Of a DNA stretch of 64,000 bases, positions 16,933 to 25,346 are shown in pieces. How positions within the stretch are numbered: the first letter of the stretch is position 1; each line of letters opens with the position of its first letter. This DNA comes from Anaerolineales bacterium (lineage in GTDB: Bacteria; Chloroflexota; Anaerolineae; Anaerolineales; Villigracilaceae): positions 1 to 64,000 of the forward strand of contig JACMLM010000003.1 in the NCBI GenBank assembly GCA_014379595.1, written 5' to 3'. The notes beneath the pieces were generated by a model. The model searched no databases. It was not told the origin of the DNA and saw only the letters and a list, made by a program, of their open reading frames with translations. The translations under genes were made by a program, and so were the position numbers.

Positions 16933-17463
16933 ATGACTATAAAACTCACACAACTCAAACAGGATTTCACCGAAGGACTCAGTCAGATCAGTCGTTTTTG
17001 GGGGTTTCCCAAAGGCATGGGCGCCATCTTCGCGGTTCTATATCTTTCCCCTTCCCCACTCTCACTGGATGAGATCGTACAGGAGACTGGCCTCACCAAA
17101 GGCGCGATCAGCACCGAGGTCCGCACACTGGCGCGCATGGGGCTTGTGCACCGCTCATCCAAACTTGCTGACCGTAAAGATTATTATGAAGCCGAGCATG
17201 ATTTCTACAAGTCCATTCGTTCGATCTTGAAGGAAAGGCAAAATAGCGAGTTTGACCGCGCGCTCGGTTCGGTGCGCGAAACACTTGCAAAACTGGAATC
17301 AGGCTCGGTGACTGGCAATGAAGCGCAAGTGCAATTTGTCTACAAACGGATACAGGCCTTACAGGAATTTTTCAACGCGATTGACAGCCTCACAAAGGCC
17401 GTTGTCAAATTGGAGAGTCTTGGCCTTTCAAATGTCAAAAATATTCTATCAATTTTAAAATAA
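16933..17463 (+). CDS. GbsR/MarR-family transcriptional regulator
   Basis: 176 residues. Winged helix at about 20-95 with GFPKGMGAIFAVLYLSP, then the recognition helix in TGLTKGAISTEVRTLARMGL, typical of GbsR-like regulators (choline/glycine betaine control in Bacillus). A long helical C-terminal dimerisation part follows. It forms a two-gene operon with the next SDR gene 9 bases downstream and has a palindrome over its promoter. Confidence 0.9.
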   Translation: MTIKLTQLKQDFTEGLSQISRFWGFPKGMGAIFAVLYLSPSPLSLDEIVQETGLTKGAISTEVRTLARMGLVHRSSKLADRKDYYEAEHDFYKSIRSILKERQNSEFDRALGSVRETLAKLESGSVTGNEAQVQFVYKRIQALQEFFNAIDSLTKAVVKLESLGLSNVKNILSILK

Positions 17464-17472
17464 GGAGTCAAA

Positions 17473-18375
17473 ATGAAAATCGCAGTCACTGGCGCATTTA
17501 GTTATTCAGGAAAATACATCACAAAACGTTTACTGGAACGCGGCGAGGAAGTCGTCACGCTCACCAACCATCCAAACCGCCCAGACCCATTCAATGGAAA
17601 AGTAAAAGCTTTCCCACTTGATTTCAGTAACGAAAATCAACTTGTTGCAAATCTAAGGGGTGCAGAAGTATTGATCAACACCTATTGGGTGCGCTTTGAT
17701 AAAGGCAGCAACACACAGCCAAAAGCAGTTGAGAATACAAAGGCTTTAGTAAACGCTGCTGTAAAAGCAGGCATCAAGCGCATTGTACATATCAGCATTG
17801 CCAATCCATCAGCAGAGTCACACTTGCCTTACTACTGGGGCAAGGCCGCAAATGAAAAAGCGGTGGTCGATTCGGGATTAAGTTATGCAATTCTTCGTCC
17901 CACTGTGTTGTTTGGAAAAGAAGATATTCTCATTAACAATATTGCCTGGCTGTTGCGGTATTTGCCTCTTTTTGGCTTACCCGGAGATGGCTCTTATAAA
18001 TTATCCCCTGTTTATGTGGACGATCTCGCCAAACTCGCCGTGGATGCGGTATATAAAACGGAAAATTATATATGGGATGCTGTCGGCCCCGATGAATTTA
18101 CCTTTAAGGAAATGGTAGAGTTGATCGGCGAAACAATAAATAAACAACGCCCGCTTCTCTCCTTCCCCCCGCGTTTAGCACTACTTGCAGCACAATTTCT
18201 AAGTCTCTTCGTGAAGGATGTAATGCTCACTCCAGAAGAAGTAGATGGTCTGATGGCAAATGTGCTTATTTCTAAAGATCCGCCACGCTGTAAAACCAGC
18301 CTAAGAGATTGGCTTGTAGAAAATAAAAACACTGTCGGAAAAGAATATGCATCAGAATTGGTAAGGCATTACTAA
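17473..18375 (+). CDS. Atypical SDR / NDUFA9-like NAD(P)-binding protein
   Basis: 300 residues. MKIAVTGAFSYSGKYITKRLL is a Rossmann start with a modified glycine motif (TGAFSYSG), followed by HISIANPS and YYWGKAANEK where the extended SDR Tyr/Lys would be (Y-x-x-x-K pattern, YWGKAANEK). The pattern fits the NAD(P)H-binding group that includes NDUFA9 and the SDR_a5 class. Substrate unknown. It is preceded by AAGGAG and is probably controlled by the upstream regulator. Confidence 0.85.
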   Translation: MKIAVTGAFSYSGKYITKRLLERGEEVVTLTNHPNRPDPFNGKVKAFPLDFSNENQLVANLRGAEVLINTYWVRFDKGSNTQPKAVENTKALVNAAVKAGIKRIVHISIANPSAESHLPYYWGKAANEKAVVDSGLSYAILRPTVLFGKEDILINNIAWLLRYLPLFGLPGDGSYKLSPVYVDDLAKLAVDAVYKTENYIWDAVGPDEFTFKEMVELIGETINKQRPLLSFPPRLALLAAQFLSLFVKDVMLTPEEVDGLMANVLISKDPPRCKTSLRDWLVENKNTVGKEYASELVRHY

Positions 18376-18378
18376 AAA

Positions 18379-18410
18379 AATAATCCCCATTCATAGGAAC
18401 GGGGATTATT
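18379..18410. terminator. Bidirectional terminator between convergent genes
   Basis: AATAATCCCC and GGGGATTATT flank a 12-nt loop that can add TTC/GAA pairs. A-run and T-run on the two sides suit both strands, and the flanking genes converge. Confidence 0.85.
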
Positions 18411-18413
18411 CAT

Positions 18414-18995
18414 CTAATCTAGGGGAACTACACCCGCGCAACGTGGACTATCCATACAGCCATAATATTTTTTCCCAGAGCTTCCGCCAGTGCGATGGAT
18501 TCTCAACACCATCATCTTTCCACATACTGGGCAATGCGGCACTGAATCAGAAGAACGATCCACACGCAGCGAAACTGTCTCACCGATCTTTTCCATTGCC
18601 AGTTGAAAAAGAGAAACCAAGTCAGATGGATCATACACTTCACTGGATGGTACATGTACCAATGGTAACCCGGCACCGGTGAATAATTCTTCTATAAATT
18701 TATCGGTCTCTCGTGCTTCATTTTTTGAATTCGGGCGCACGATTTCAACCCCAAAAACGGGAGCTAACGTCTGCGGGTCACATAGCAAAAAATCGACATG
18801 TTTGCGAAAAAACTTATTAAAGAAATGCACATTCTCGTTAGGGCGCACAATGTAAAAAACATCATTCAACGCCACTTTAGGACAGATCAAATAACGTTTG
18901 CCAACCATTTCGTTCAAAGCACGAAAAAGAGCCAATTCCGTAAAAGCAAGGAACGGCTCGCGTAATCTGTAAGGCAATCGTTGGGCATCCGCCAT
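18414..18995 (-). CDS. DUF2726 protein with C-terminal topoisomerase-type zinc ribbon
   Basis: 193 residues. The N-terminal DUF2726 region (about 15-125: PKVALNDVFYIV...VDFLLCDPQTLAPVFGVEI) is a restriction-endonuclease-like fold in known relatives. The C-terminus has CPVCGK...GKKYYGCMDSPRC, a four-Cys zinc ribbon as in topoisomerase I tails. A nucleic acid role is likely but unspecified. On its strand, TATAAT (19007-19002) ends 6 nt before the ATG, suggesting a leaderless mRNA. Confidence 0.88.
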   Translation of the reverse strand: MADAQRLPYRLREPFLAFTELALFRALNEMVGKRYLICPKVALNDVFYIVRPNENVHFFNKFFRKHVDFLLCDPQTLAPVFGVEIVRPNSKNEARETDKFIEELFTGAGLPLVHVPSSEVYDPSDLVSLFQLAMEKIGETVSLRVDRSSDSVPHCPVCGKMMVLRIHRTGGSSGKKYYGCMDSPRCAGVVPLD

Positions 18996-19001
18996 AAGAG
19001 T

Positions 19002-19007
19002 ATTATA
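19002..19007 (-). promoter_or_regulatory. -10 box of the DUF2726 gene
   Basis: Reading the minus strand, TATAAT is followed by ACTCTT and the ATG. There is no Shine-Dalgarno sequence. Confidence 0.6.
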
Positions 19008-19142
19008 TATAGGATGATGTCTATAAGCAAGAGATTTAGTGGATGAAGAGCATCGGATTAGTTCTGGGCCTCAAGCCTGAGTGCGGCGTTAATGACAGCA
19101 ACTCCCGTGAGCATGATCCTCTTCGCATCTCCACGTTACAGC

Positions 19143-20384
19143 TTATAGCAGCAACATCAATAATTCTTTTTCTTCCATTTGATTCTTTACTTCCCCGTCC
19201 AACCAGGCCGCGCGGAGACGAGTGAGTATCTCTTTATAACGCGGACCTGGTGCAATACCGCGCGCAATCAGATCATCTCCTGTGATATTTGTTTTTACAT
19301 GCCGCCACTTTGTGAGAAATTCCTTCAGAGCAGCCTCTTTAGTAACCAACCACAATACATAAATTGATATCAAAGGAACTTTATCAAGGCGGGCTGTCCA
19401 AGTGCTGGGTCTGAAATCTGCAAATGTAGGCAATTCATTTTTTAAGTGAAGCACCGCGCGAACCGCATCTGACAAGTCAGCGCTGAAATCGAGCCGATTG
19501 GAGATCGAACGGACCATTTCCATTGGTGAATCTAACAACCACAGCAGGTAACCAAGCATAACCTGGTTATTTGATATCCCAAATTCATCTGGTGTTTTTG
19601 AATTAAATAACTCACTATATTTTTCATTCAATTCGGGCAGTTGATGGTGGAATGCACCTAAAGCTCCCAACTCACCCAGGCGAAATATCATCTTCGAAGA
19701 ATTTACTTCTGCAAAGATCAAATCAAATTCATGGCGGATGCGCTCTCCGCTCAGTTTTGATAGAATCTCAAAAGATTCCTGGCTGATCATTTTCAATGCA
19801 TTAGGTTCTATTTTGAATCCATAGCGCTGTTCATAGCGGATTGCACGGAAAATACGCGTGGGATCATCTATGAATGAGTGTGGATGTAAAACACGGACTG
19901 TTTTTTCCTTGAGATCATTTTGTCCGTTCAGTGGGTCGAGCAATTCACCAAAGTGATCACCATCTATGCGGACAGCCATTGCATTAATCGAGAAGTCGCG
20001 CCGGCGAATATCATCATCAATTGTGGATGGCTTGACTGTCGGTAAAGCGCCAGCATGTTCGTAGACTTCAGAACGAGCGGTAATTAGATCAACAAATTCA
20101 TTTTCATGGACAAACCAAATAGCAGTAGAAAATTTGTGATGTGCAGTAAGTTTTCCACCATGCTTTTTTACAAGTGCTTCACCAAGTTTTATTGCATCAC
20201 CTTCAACGACAATATCAAAGTCCTTGACAGGTTTTTCAAGCAACAAGTCTCGCACAAAGCCGCCGACAATATAACAAGGCATATTCATCGATGCAGATTG
20301 GTTAGCAATGTGCGTGAGAAGATCCTGCTTTTCGGACGGAAGCAGGCTTGGGTTACGCATGAGGCGGAGCAAGTCCTTTTGCAT
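19143..20384 (-). CDS. CCA tRNA nucleotidyltransferase / poly(A) polymerase family
   Basis: 413 residues, class II. GGFVRDLLL at 41-49 with the metal-binding pair Asp55/Asp57 (KDFDIVVEGDA), RRRDFSINAMA near 127-137 and the DDPTRIFRAIRY motif near 185. It adds or repairs the 3' CCA of tRNAs; a poly(A) polymerase role cannot be excluded by sequence. No HD phosphohydrolase domain is evident in the divergent C-terminal half. A TAAAAT lies 7 nt before the ATG on its strand. Confidence 0.93.
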   Translation of the reverse strand: MQKDLLRLMRNPSLLPSEKQDLLTHIANQSASMNMPCYIVGGFVRDLLLEKPVKDFDIVVEGDAIKLGEALVKKHGGKLTAHHKFSTAIWFVHENEFVDLITARSEVYEHAGALPTVKPSTIDDDIRRRDFSINAMAVRIDGDHFGELLDPLNGQNDLKEKTVRVLHPHSFIDDPTRIFRAIRYEQRYGFKIEPNALKMISQESFEILSKLSGERIRHEFDLIFAEVNSSKMIFRLGELGALGAFHHQLPELNEKYSELFNSKTPDEFGISNNQVMLGYLLWLLDSPMEMVRSISNRLDFSADLSDAVRAVLHLKNELPTFADFRPSTWTARLDKVPLISIYVLWLVTKEAALKEFLTKWRHVKTNITGDDLIARGIAPGPRYKEILTRLRAAWLDGEVKNQMEEKELLMLLL

Positions 20385-20448
20385 AAAATCAATTTTACCC
20401 TTATATAATGCTCGTTTTCATAAAAGTGCAATTTTTGAATGTTAAGGG

Positions 20449-20569
20449 TATAATCGCCGCAATGAAATTTATCCCGAACCCGTCCCCTCGAATGTGTAAA
20501 TCTACCAGGTCTGGCTAGGTTCGCTTTATTGCGCCCAAACGGCTCCCAGACTTGGCGAGCCGTTTTTTT
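20449..20569 (+). promoter_or_regulatory. Structured leader/attenuator RNA upstream of mazG
   Basis: TATAAT (20449-20454) starts a short transcript ending in a terminator: AACGGCTC (20538-20545) with GAGCCGTT and seven Ts (20557-20569). CCAGGTCTGG (20505-20514) can pair over 10 bp (one G-U) with CCAGACTTGG (20546-20555), which is the terminator loop, so the two structures compete. Upstream, CGCAAT/ATTGCG (20458-20463 with 20528-20533) and CGAACC/GGTTCG (20475-20480 with 20518-20523) form nested stems. A possible 18-codon leader peptide starts at 20462 and stops at 20518. It does not match a riboswitch class I know. Confidence 0.65.
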
Positions 20570-20589
20570 ATTAGATAAGGGACACCGCG

Positions 20590-20913
20590 ATGAATGACGA
20601 AAAGATAACAATTGAAGACCTAACTGAACGAATGCACGAGTTGGTAAAGTCTAAAGGCTGGTATGAGAAAGACAGCAAACGACCACAGACACCGCGCAAC
20701 TTGGCGATATCGCTTTCTTTGGAAGCTGCGGAGATTTTGGAGCATTTCCAATTTCATGAAGATATAAAAGACAAAGATGAATTGGGAAGTGAACTAGCAG
20801 ATGTAACTTTATATCTTTTACAACTTGCTTCGGTTTCAGGCATTGATCTGGAGGAAGCTGTATTGAAAAAAATTGAAGTGAACAAAACAAGACAATGGGA
20901 TGTTGAAGAATGA
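20590..20913 (+). CDS. MazG-like nucleotide pyrophosphohydrolase
   Basis: 107 residues, single MazG-like domain. EAAEILEHFQ (Glu45, Glu48 region) and ELADVTLYLL (Glu68, Asp71) give the four acidic Mg ligands. Small members act as dNTP pyrophosphatases (house-cleaning or dCTP hydrolysis). It overlaps the LOG gene by 4 bases (ATGA) and lies 20 bases after the leader terminator, so its expression may depend on read-through. Confidence 0.92.
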   Translation: MNDEKITIEDLTERMHELVKSKGWYEKDSKRPQTPRNLAISLSLEAAEILEHFQFHEDIKDKDELGSELADVTLYLLQLASVSGIDLEEAVLKKIEVNKTRQWDVEE

Positions 20914-21437
20914 ACATAACGGTATTTGGCGGTTCACAACCTAAAGAAGGCTCAGATGCTTATGAAGAAGCCTGCGAACTTGGCAAACTACTTGCCGAAC
21001 GCGGACATACTGTCTTAACTGGCGGTTACATGGGCACAATGGAAGCAGTCTCGCGCGGTGCGCATGAAGCAGGCGGACATGTCGTTGGCGTGACCTGTGA
21101 AAGTATCGAAACCTGGCGACCCGTAAAGATGAATCAATGGGCCAAAGAGGAAAGAAGAACCAAGACGTTGATCGAACGGTTACAAGGGTTGATCAACGGC
21201 TGCGACGCCGCTATTGCATTAGCTGGCGGTGCCGGTACATTGGCTGAAGTTGCTTTAATGTGGAATCTAATGAGCACACAGGCCATGCCTCCCAGGCCTC
21301 TTACACTGGTCGGGAGTGGTTGGCAGTCCACTTTTGATCGGTTCTTTAACGCATTTGATATCTACATGCCCGATCAACAAAGAGACTTGTTATACTTTGC
21401 GGGCGATGTAAAAACTGCAGTGAAAAAATTAAAATAA
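20910..21437 (+). CDS. LOG family (SLOG) protein
   Basis: 175 residues. MNITVFGGS, LTGGYMGTMEAVSRGAHEAGG and ALAGGAGTLAEVALMWNL are the motifs of the lysine decarboxylase-like/LOG family; PGGxGTxxE is present as AGGAGTLAE. Relatives release bases from nucleoside 5'-monophosphates (cytokinin-type phosphoribohydrolases). Coupling to a MazG-like NTP pyrophosphohydrolase, which makes NMPs, would form a two-step nucleotide clearing path (inference). Confidence 0.88.
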   Translation: MNITVFGGSQPKEGSDAYEEACELGKLLAERGHTVLTGGYMGTMEAVSRGAHEAGGHVVGVTCESIETWRPVKMNQWAKEERRTKTLIERLQGLINGCDAAIALAGGAGTLAEVALMWNLMSTQAMPPRPLTLVGSGWQSTFDRFFNAFDIYMPDQQRDLLYFAGDVKTAVKKLK

Positions 21438-21439
21438 TA

Positions 21440-21492
21440 CGTAGGGGCAGGGCTTGTCCCTGCCCAGGGCGACCACAAGGGTCGCCCCTACG
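21440..21492 (+). repeat. Compound palindromic intergenic repeat
   Basis: The outer arms CGTAGGGGC and GCCCCTACG enclose two hairpins, GGGCAGGG/CCCTGCCC and GGGCGACC/GGGTCGCCC. This GTAGGGGC...GCCCCTAC type is a common dispersed repeat in several phyla (general knowledge). It separates the LOG gene from proS. Confidence 0.65.
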
Positions 21493-21510
21493 AAACATAA
21501 AAGAGGAAAA

Positions 21511-22950
21511 ATGGCAGAAGAAAAATTAACCACTCGTGCTGAAGATTTTTCAGAATGGTACAACCAGCTTGTGCTTAAGTCAGATCTCGCAGATTACGCT
21601 CCTGTGCGTGGATGTATGGTGGTCAAGCCTTATGGTTGGGCGTTATGGGAAAATATTACATCCTGGCTGGATAAGGAATTCAAAGCAACAGGACATGTCA
21701 ATGCGGCATTCCCAACTTTGATTCCTCTATCATTCTTTGAAAAAGAAAAAGAACATGTGGAAGGTTTCGCTCCCGAACTCGCTGTGGTCACACATGGCGG
21801 CGGCGAAGAACTCGAAGAAAAATTAGCCGTGCGTCCCACGTCCGAAACTATTATTGGATATATGTATTCCAAATGGATCAAGTCGTGGCGTGATCTTCCT
21901 CTTCTCATTGTGCAGTGGGGTTCGGTGCTGCGTTGGGAGCTTCGCACAAAACTTTTCCTGCGCACAGCAGAATTCTATTGGCATGAAGGTCATACTGCTC
22001 ATGCTAGCGCCGAAGAAGCCAAAGAGGAAATGCATCGCATTCTTGATATCTATGAAGAGTTCTCTCTCAAGGAAGCAGCGATCCCTGTTATCAAAGGTAC
22101 TAAGAGTGAAACAGAACGGTTCGCAGGCGCACAAGTCACTACATCTATTGAAGCTATGATGTGGGATAAACGCGCTTTGCAATCTGGCACATCCCACTAC
22201 TTCGGTCAGAATTTTGCAAAAGCATTCGAGATCCAATATCTTGATAACAACAACACATTGCAATTTTGCGAAACAACTTCATGGGCAATTTCATCACGCA
22301 TTATTGGTGCGATGATCATGGTTCATGGTGACGATCAGGGACTCGTCCTACCTCCCCGCCTTGCACCTATTCAGGCAGTCATCGTCCCTATCTTCAAAAA
22401 TGATGATGAGAAAACAAAAGTAATGGAAGTTGCCGACCGCATCTTCAAAGAATTAAAATCAGCAGGCATTCGTCTCAAAATGGATGACCGCGATAATGTC
22501 AGTTCGGGATTCAAATTCAACGATTGGGAAATGCGCGGCGTTCCTGTCCGCATTGAGATCGGTCCCAAGGATGTGGAAAAAGGATCTGTTGCGCTTGCAC
22601 GCCGTGACCGACCTGGCAGAGAAGGAAAATCCTTCGTCCCACAAGCGGGTCTGGACTCCGCTGTGAGCGGATTGCTCATCGAGATTCAGGATTCTCTCCT
22701 CAAGCGTGCCACCGAATACCGCGATGCAAACATTCATGATCCAAAAGATTATGAGGAATTAAAGAAAGTGGTTCAGGACGGTTGGGCTTTCTCTTATTGG
22801 TGCGAATCAAAAGAATGTGAAACTAAAGTAAAGGAAGAAGCCAAGGCGACTACACGTAATATTCCTTTCAATCAACCTGAAACAGAAGGCAAATGTATAG
22901 TGTGCGGTAAGCCTTCCAAGCGCAAAGTATATTTCGCAAAATCTTATTAG
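21511..22950 (+). CDS. proS: Prolyl-tRNA synthetase, archaeal/eukaryote-like type
   Basis: 479 residues. Class II motifs: motif 2 region WGSVLRWELRTKLFLRTAEFYWHE (about 134 onward), HGDDQGL(VLPP) for motif 3, then an anticodon-binding domain and a C-terminal zinc part with WCESKECE and KCIVCGK. There is no bacterial-type editing insertion, which identifies the short archaeal-type ProRS. Start at 21511 has AAGAGG 5 bases upstream; the longer frame would run through the repeat element. Confidence 0.96.
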   Translation: MAEEKLTTRAEDFSEWYNQLVLKSDLADYAPVRGCMVVKPYGWALWENITSWLDKEFKATGHVNAAFPTLIPLSFFEKEKEHVEGFAPELAVVTHGGGEELEEKLAVRPTSETIIGYMYSKWIKSWRDLPLLIVQWGSVLRWELRTKLFLRTAEFYWHEGHTAHASAEEAKEEMHRILDIYEEFSLKEAAIPVIKGTKSETERFAGAQVTTSIEAMMWDKRALQSGTSHYFGQNFAKAFEIQYLDNNNTLQFCETTSWAISSRIIGAMIMVHGDDQGLVLPPRLAPIQAVIVPIFKNDDEKTKVMEVADRIFKELKSAGIRLKMDDRDNVSSGFKFNDWEMRGVPVRIEIGPKDVEKGSVALARRDRPGREGKSFVPQAGLDSAVSGLLIEIQDSLLKRATEYRDANIHDPKDYEELKKVVQDGWAFSYWCESKECETKVKEEAKATTRNIPFNQPETEGKCIVCGKPSKRKVYFAKSY

Positions 22951-22953
22951 ACT

Positions 22954-22984
22954 GAGAGGGGCACAGCAATGCTGTGCCCCTCTC
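22954..22984 (+). terminator. Perfect hairpin after proS
   Basis: A 14-bp perfect inverted repeat with a 3-nt AAT loop (arms 22954-22967 and 22971-22984, centred on CAGC-AAT-GCTG), 3 bases after the proS stop and followed by TTATTAATT. Probably a terminator, though it could be another REP-like unit. Confidence 0.7.
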
Positions 22985-22998
22985 TTATTAATTCATCC

Positions 22999-23802
22999 AT
23001 GACCTTAACCTTAGACTCATATCAAAATCATCGCGATATCCTACTCGCAGAAATCACCGCATCACTATCCAATGACAAACGTTTTGTCGCCGGATGGCTT
23101 ACAGGTAGTTTCGGCAGAAACAATGCAGACGCTGTCAGCGATATTGACATTAATTTAGTTGTATCAGATACAGATAGCTCAAACCTTTGCATGCAATTTG
23201 CGCAAGTAAGTGCTCAAACATCTCCCGAAAGATATTCGGTATTCAGTCAATTTGGTACACCTGCTCTAATCCATGAAAACAATAACAACGCGCCAGAAGG
23301 CGGGACATTTACCTTTGTCCTTTACGAGGAATCTGCAATCATGATAGATTGGACCTTGATACCGCAATCCAAGGCATTGCGGCCATATCAATCAAAAATT
23401 CTCTTTGACAAAGTGGGCATCCCCGTTTCAAGTCCACCTGAACCTGAAGATTTGGAACAAAGCAGGAAATCAGTTGCGGAGCTCTGGGCTTTTTTCTGGA
23501 TGATGACAGCTGTTACGGTTAAATACATTATCCGGGGTGATAGTATCTTCGTGACACAATGGCTCGAGAATTTATACGGCTTAATTCAAGATATTGGGAG
23601 ACGAATAAATAGAGAGCCGTGGAATTACACGCGTGGGTCACTCAGTGAATTTCAAACAACTCGTGAAAAACAGATAGAATCAATTCATAAGTTATGTGAA
23701 AGAATGCAGGAACTTAAACCCAAAGTTTCAGAATTCATCATGTCAGAACCTGCTATACCTATATCAGAGATCGAAACATTACTTGAACTCACAAATAAAT
23801 AA
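22999..23802 (+). CDS. Nucleotidyltransferase-domain protein
   Basis: 267 residues. GSFGRNNADAVSDIDINLVV is the GSxxR...SDxD polymerase-beta-type motif near residues 36-55, with a further Asp in MIDWTL. The C-terminal half is helical, as in aminoglycoside or unknown-substrate nucleotidyltransferases. I use the ATG at 22999 because the earlier ATG at 22969 lies inside the proS hairpin. It is directly followed (TAA then ATG) by the next gene. Confidence 0.85.
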   Translation: MTLTLDSYQNHRDILLAEITASLSNDKRFVAGWLTGSFGRNNADAVSDIDINLVVSDTDSSNLCMQFAQVSAQTSPERYSVFSQFGTPALIHENNNNAPEGGTFTFVLYEESAIMIDWTLIPQSKALRPYQSKILFDKVGIPVSSPPEPEDLEQSRKSVAELWAFFWMMTAVTVKYIIRGDSIFVTQWLENLYGLIQDIGRRINREPWNYTRGSLSEFQTTREKQIESIHKLCERMQELKPKVSEFIMSEPAIPISEIETLLELTNK

Positions 23803-24807
23803 ATGCCCGCAATAGACCTCGCCCGCCTTCGCAAACAAGCAAACCGTCTGGCAGATTTTTTCTTTCTGCCAGATGAATTCATGAAGCATTTGCGCGAGAT
23901 GCTTGAGTTCTACGTCAACCACAGCTTGCGGACAGTGGAAAATGTAGCTCCTGGCTCCAACTTGATGACCTATCGCACGCCGCCGGCAGTCATCACCCAC
24001 ATTGAGAATGAATTGCGCGCGGTAGCAGAAGCAAATCCGCATTTTGCGCTTGAACTAGCAGATGTGCTTTGGGACGAAGGCGCACTGGAAACACGGCTGC
24101 TGGCAGCGTTTTTACTTGGAAGAATTCCTCCACAGGAAGAACGCTTGCTCCCCCGTCTCACCGCATGGACCCAGCAAATCCGCGACCCAAATGTGCGCTC
24201 CGCATTACTGTCTACAAGTTTGGTACGCATGAGGAAAGAGACGCCGAATCAATTCCTGACATTGATCCGCGAATATTTACATCCTGCACGTACCCGTACA
24301 TGGTCCAATGGGATTCAGGCGCTGATTCCCATGATCGCAGATATAACGAATGCAAATCTTCCTCCGATTTTTGATATTGTTGAACCCATCATCGAAGAAG
24401 CACCATCCACTTTGCAAAATGATCTCTCAGATTTGATCGTGGCTTTGTACCGTGCATCTTCCAATGAAACTACGTTTATGCTCAAGCATATCCTAGCCAA
24501 CACAGAAAACCCAATGACAGTAGTAACCTTGCGTCGTATTTCCGTGTCATTTCCGCCGCTGCTTCAAACTGAATTACGCGAACTATTACGTCCACAGCCA
24601 CTTTCGTTAAAACCTGCGGACGAAGTAGTTGAAGATGATTTTATAGTTGAACCTGCTGCAGCTATTAGTGAAAAACCTGCTGAAAAGAAACCTCGCAAAA
24701 AATATACGCCAAGAAAATCGAAGGAAGATACAATACCAATCACGCCAAACCCGATACAAAACGAGGAAAATATCGTTAACATTAACAAGCCTTCAGACGA
24801 GGGCTGA
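23803..24807 (+). CDS. Helical-repeat (HEAT-like) protein with disordered basic tail
   Basis: 334 residues. Residues about 60-265 form repeated paired helices (ALELADVLWDEGALETRLLAAFLLGRIP and similar) like the HEAT arrays of DNA alkylation repair proteins, but no AlkC/AlkD catalytic residues can be claimed. The tail (about 275-334) is Lys/Pro/Glu-rich with KKPRKKYTPRKSKED. Starts immediately after the nucleotidyltransferase stop with no ribosome site, so coupled. Function unknown. Confidence 0.75.
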   Translation: MPAIDLARLRKQANRLADFFFLPDEFMKHLREMLEFYVNHSLRTVENVAPGSNLMTYRTPPAVITHIENELRAVAEANPHFALELADVLWDEGALETRLLAAFLLGRIPPQEERLLPRLTAWTQQIRDPNVRSALLSTSLVRMRKETPNQFLTLIREYLHPARTRTWSNGIQALIPMIADITNANLPPIFDIVEPIIEEAPSTLQNDLSDLIVALYRASSNETTFMLKHILANTENPMTVVTLRRISVSFPPLLQTELRELLRPQPLSLKPADEVVEDDFIVEPAAAISEKPAEKKPRKKYTPRKSKEDTIPITPNPIQNEENIVNINKPSDEG

Positions 24808-24827
24808 TAAATGATCTGGAGGTAAAA

Positions 24828-25346
24828 ATGTTATCGGCTATCAATATTATGCTCGGAGCGGCGTTGCTTGTGGCAGGACGAAAATTGTTCTGGCTATTTG
24901 TGATGGCAGGCGGCTTTATTGCCGGGGTTCAGTTTGCTACGAATATTATTAAAGGACCTGAGTGGCTTACCATCGTTATTGGTTTAGTAGTAGGTATTGC
25001 CTTCGCGGTCCTGGCGAGATTCCTTAAAATGTTTGCCATTGGAATTGCCGGGTTCATTCTGGGCGGCTCTATTATCAATGCATTTGCTGTAGCGGTGGGG
25101 TTCGATGTAAGCTGGGTCAGCTGGATCATCGGCGGTGTGATCGGGGTCATTCTCGTAAGCGTGTTATTTGACTGGGCATTGATCGGCCTTTCTTCATTCG
25201 CCGGTGCTACATTGTTGGTTCAGGCAATTAATGCAAGTGACCTTATCAAAGACATTACGTTCATCGTATTGCTCATCGTGGGGGTTTTCGTCCAAACATT
25301 AAGTATGCGCGGTATAAAGAAAGTCTCGACGGAAAATACCAAATGA
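24828..25346 (+). CDS. DUF4203-like polytopic membrane protein
   Basis: 172 residues, nearly all hydrophobic: about six membrane helices with many Gly (LGAALLVAGRKLFWL, GGVIGVILVSVLFDW). Pattern fits DUF4203/TMEM198-like proteins. CTGGAGG lies 5 bases before the ATG. Its stop overlaps the following hydrolase (ATGA). Function unknown. Confidence 0.8.
   Translation: MLSAINIMLGAALLVAGRKLFWLFVMAGGFIAGVQFATNIIKGPEWLTIVIGLVVGIAFAVLARFLKMFAIGIAGFILGGSIINAFAVAVGFDVSWVSWIIGGVIGVILVSVLFDWALIGLSSFAGATLLVQAINASDLIKDITFIVLLIVGVFVQTLSMRGIKKVSTENTK

Noticed and set aside
20461-20560. Possible small SRP RNA because of the words ACCAGGTCTGG and a GC-rich hairpin
   Set aside because: The conserved GGAAGCAGCC region and overall hairpin of 4.5S RNA are missing; the layout fits an attenuator.
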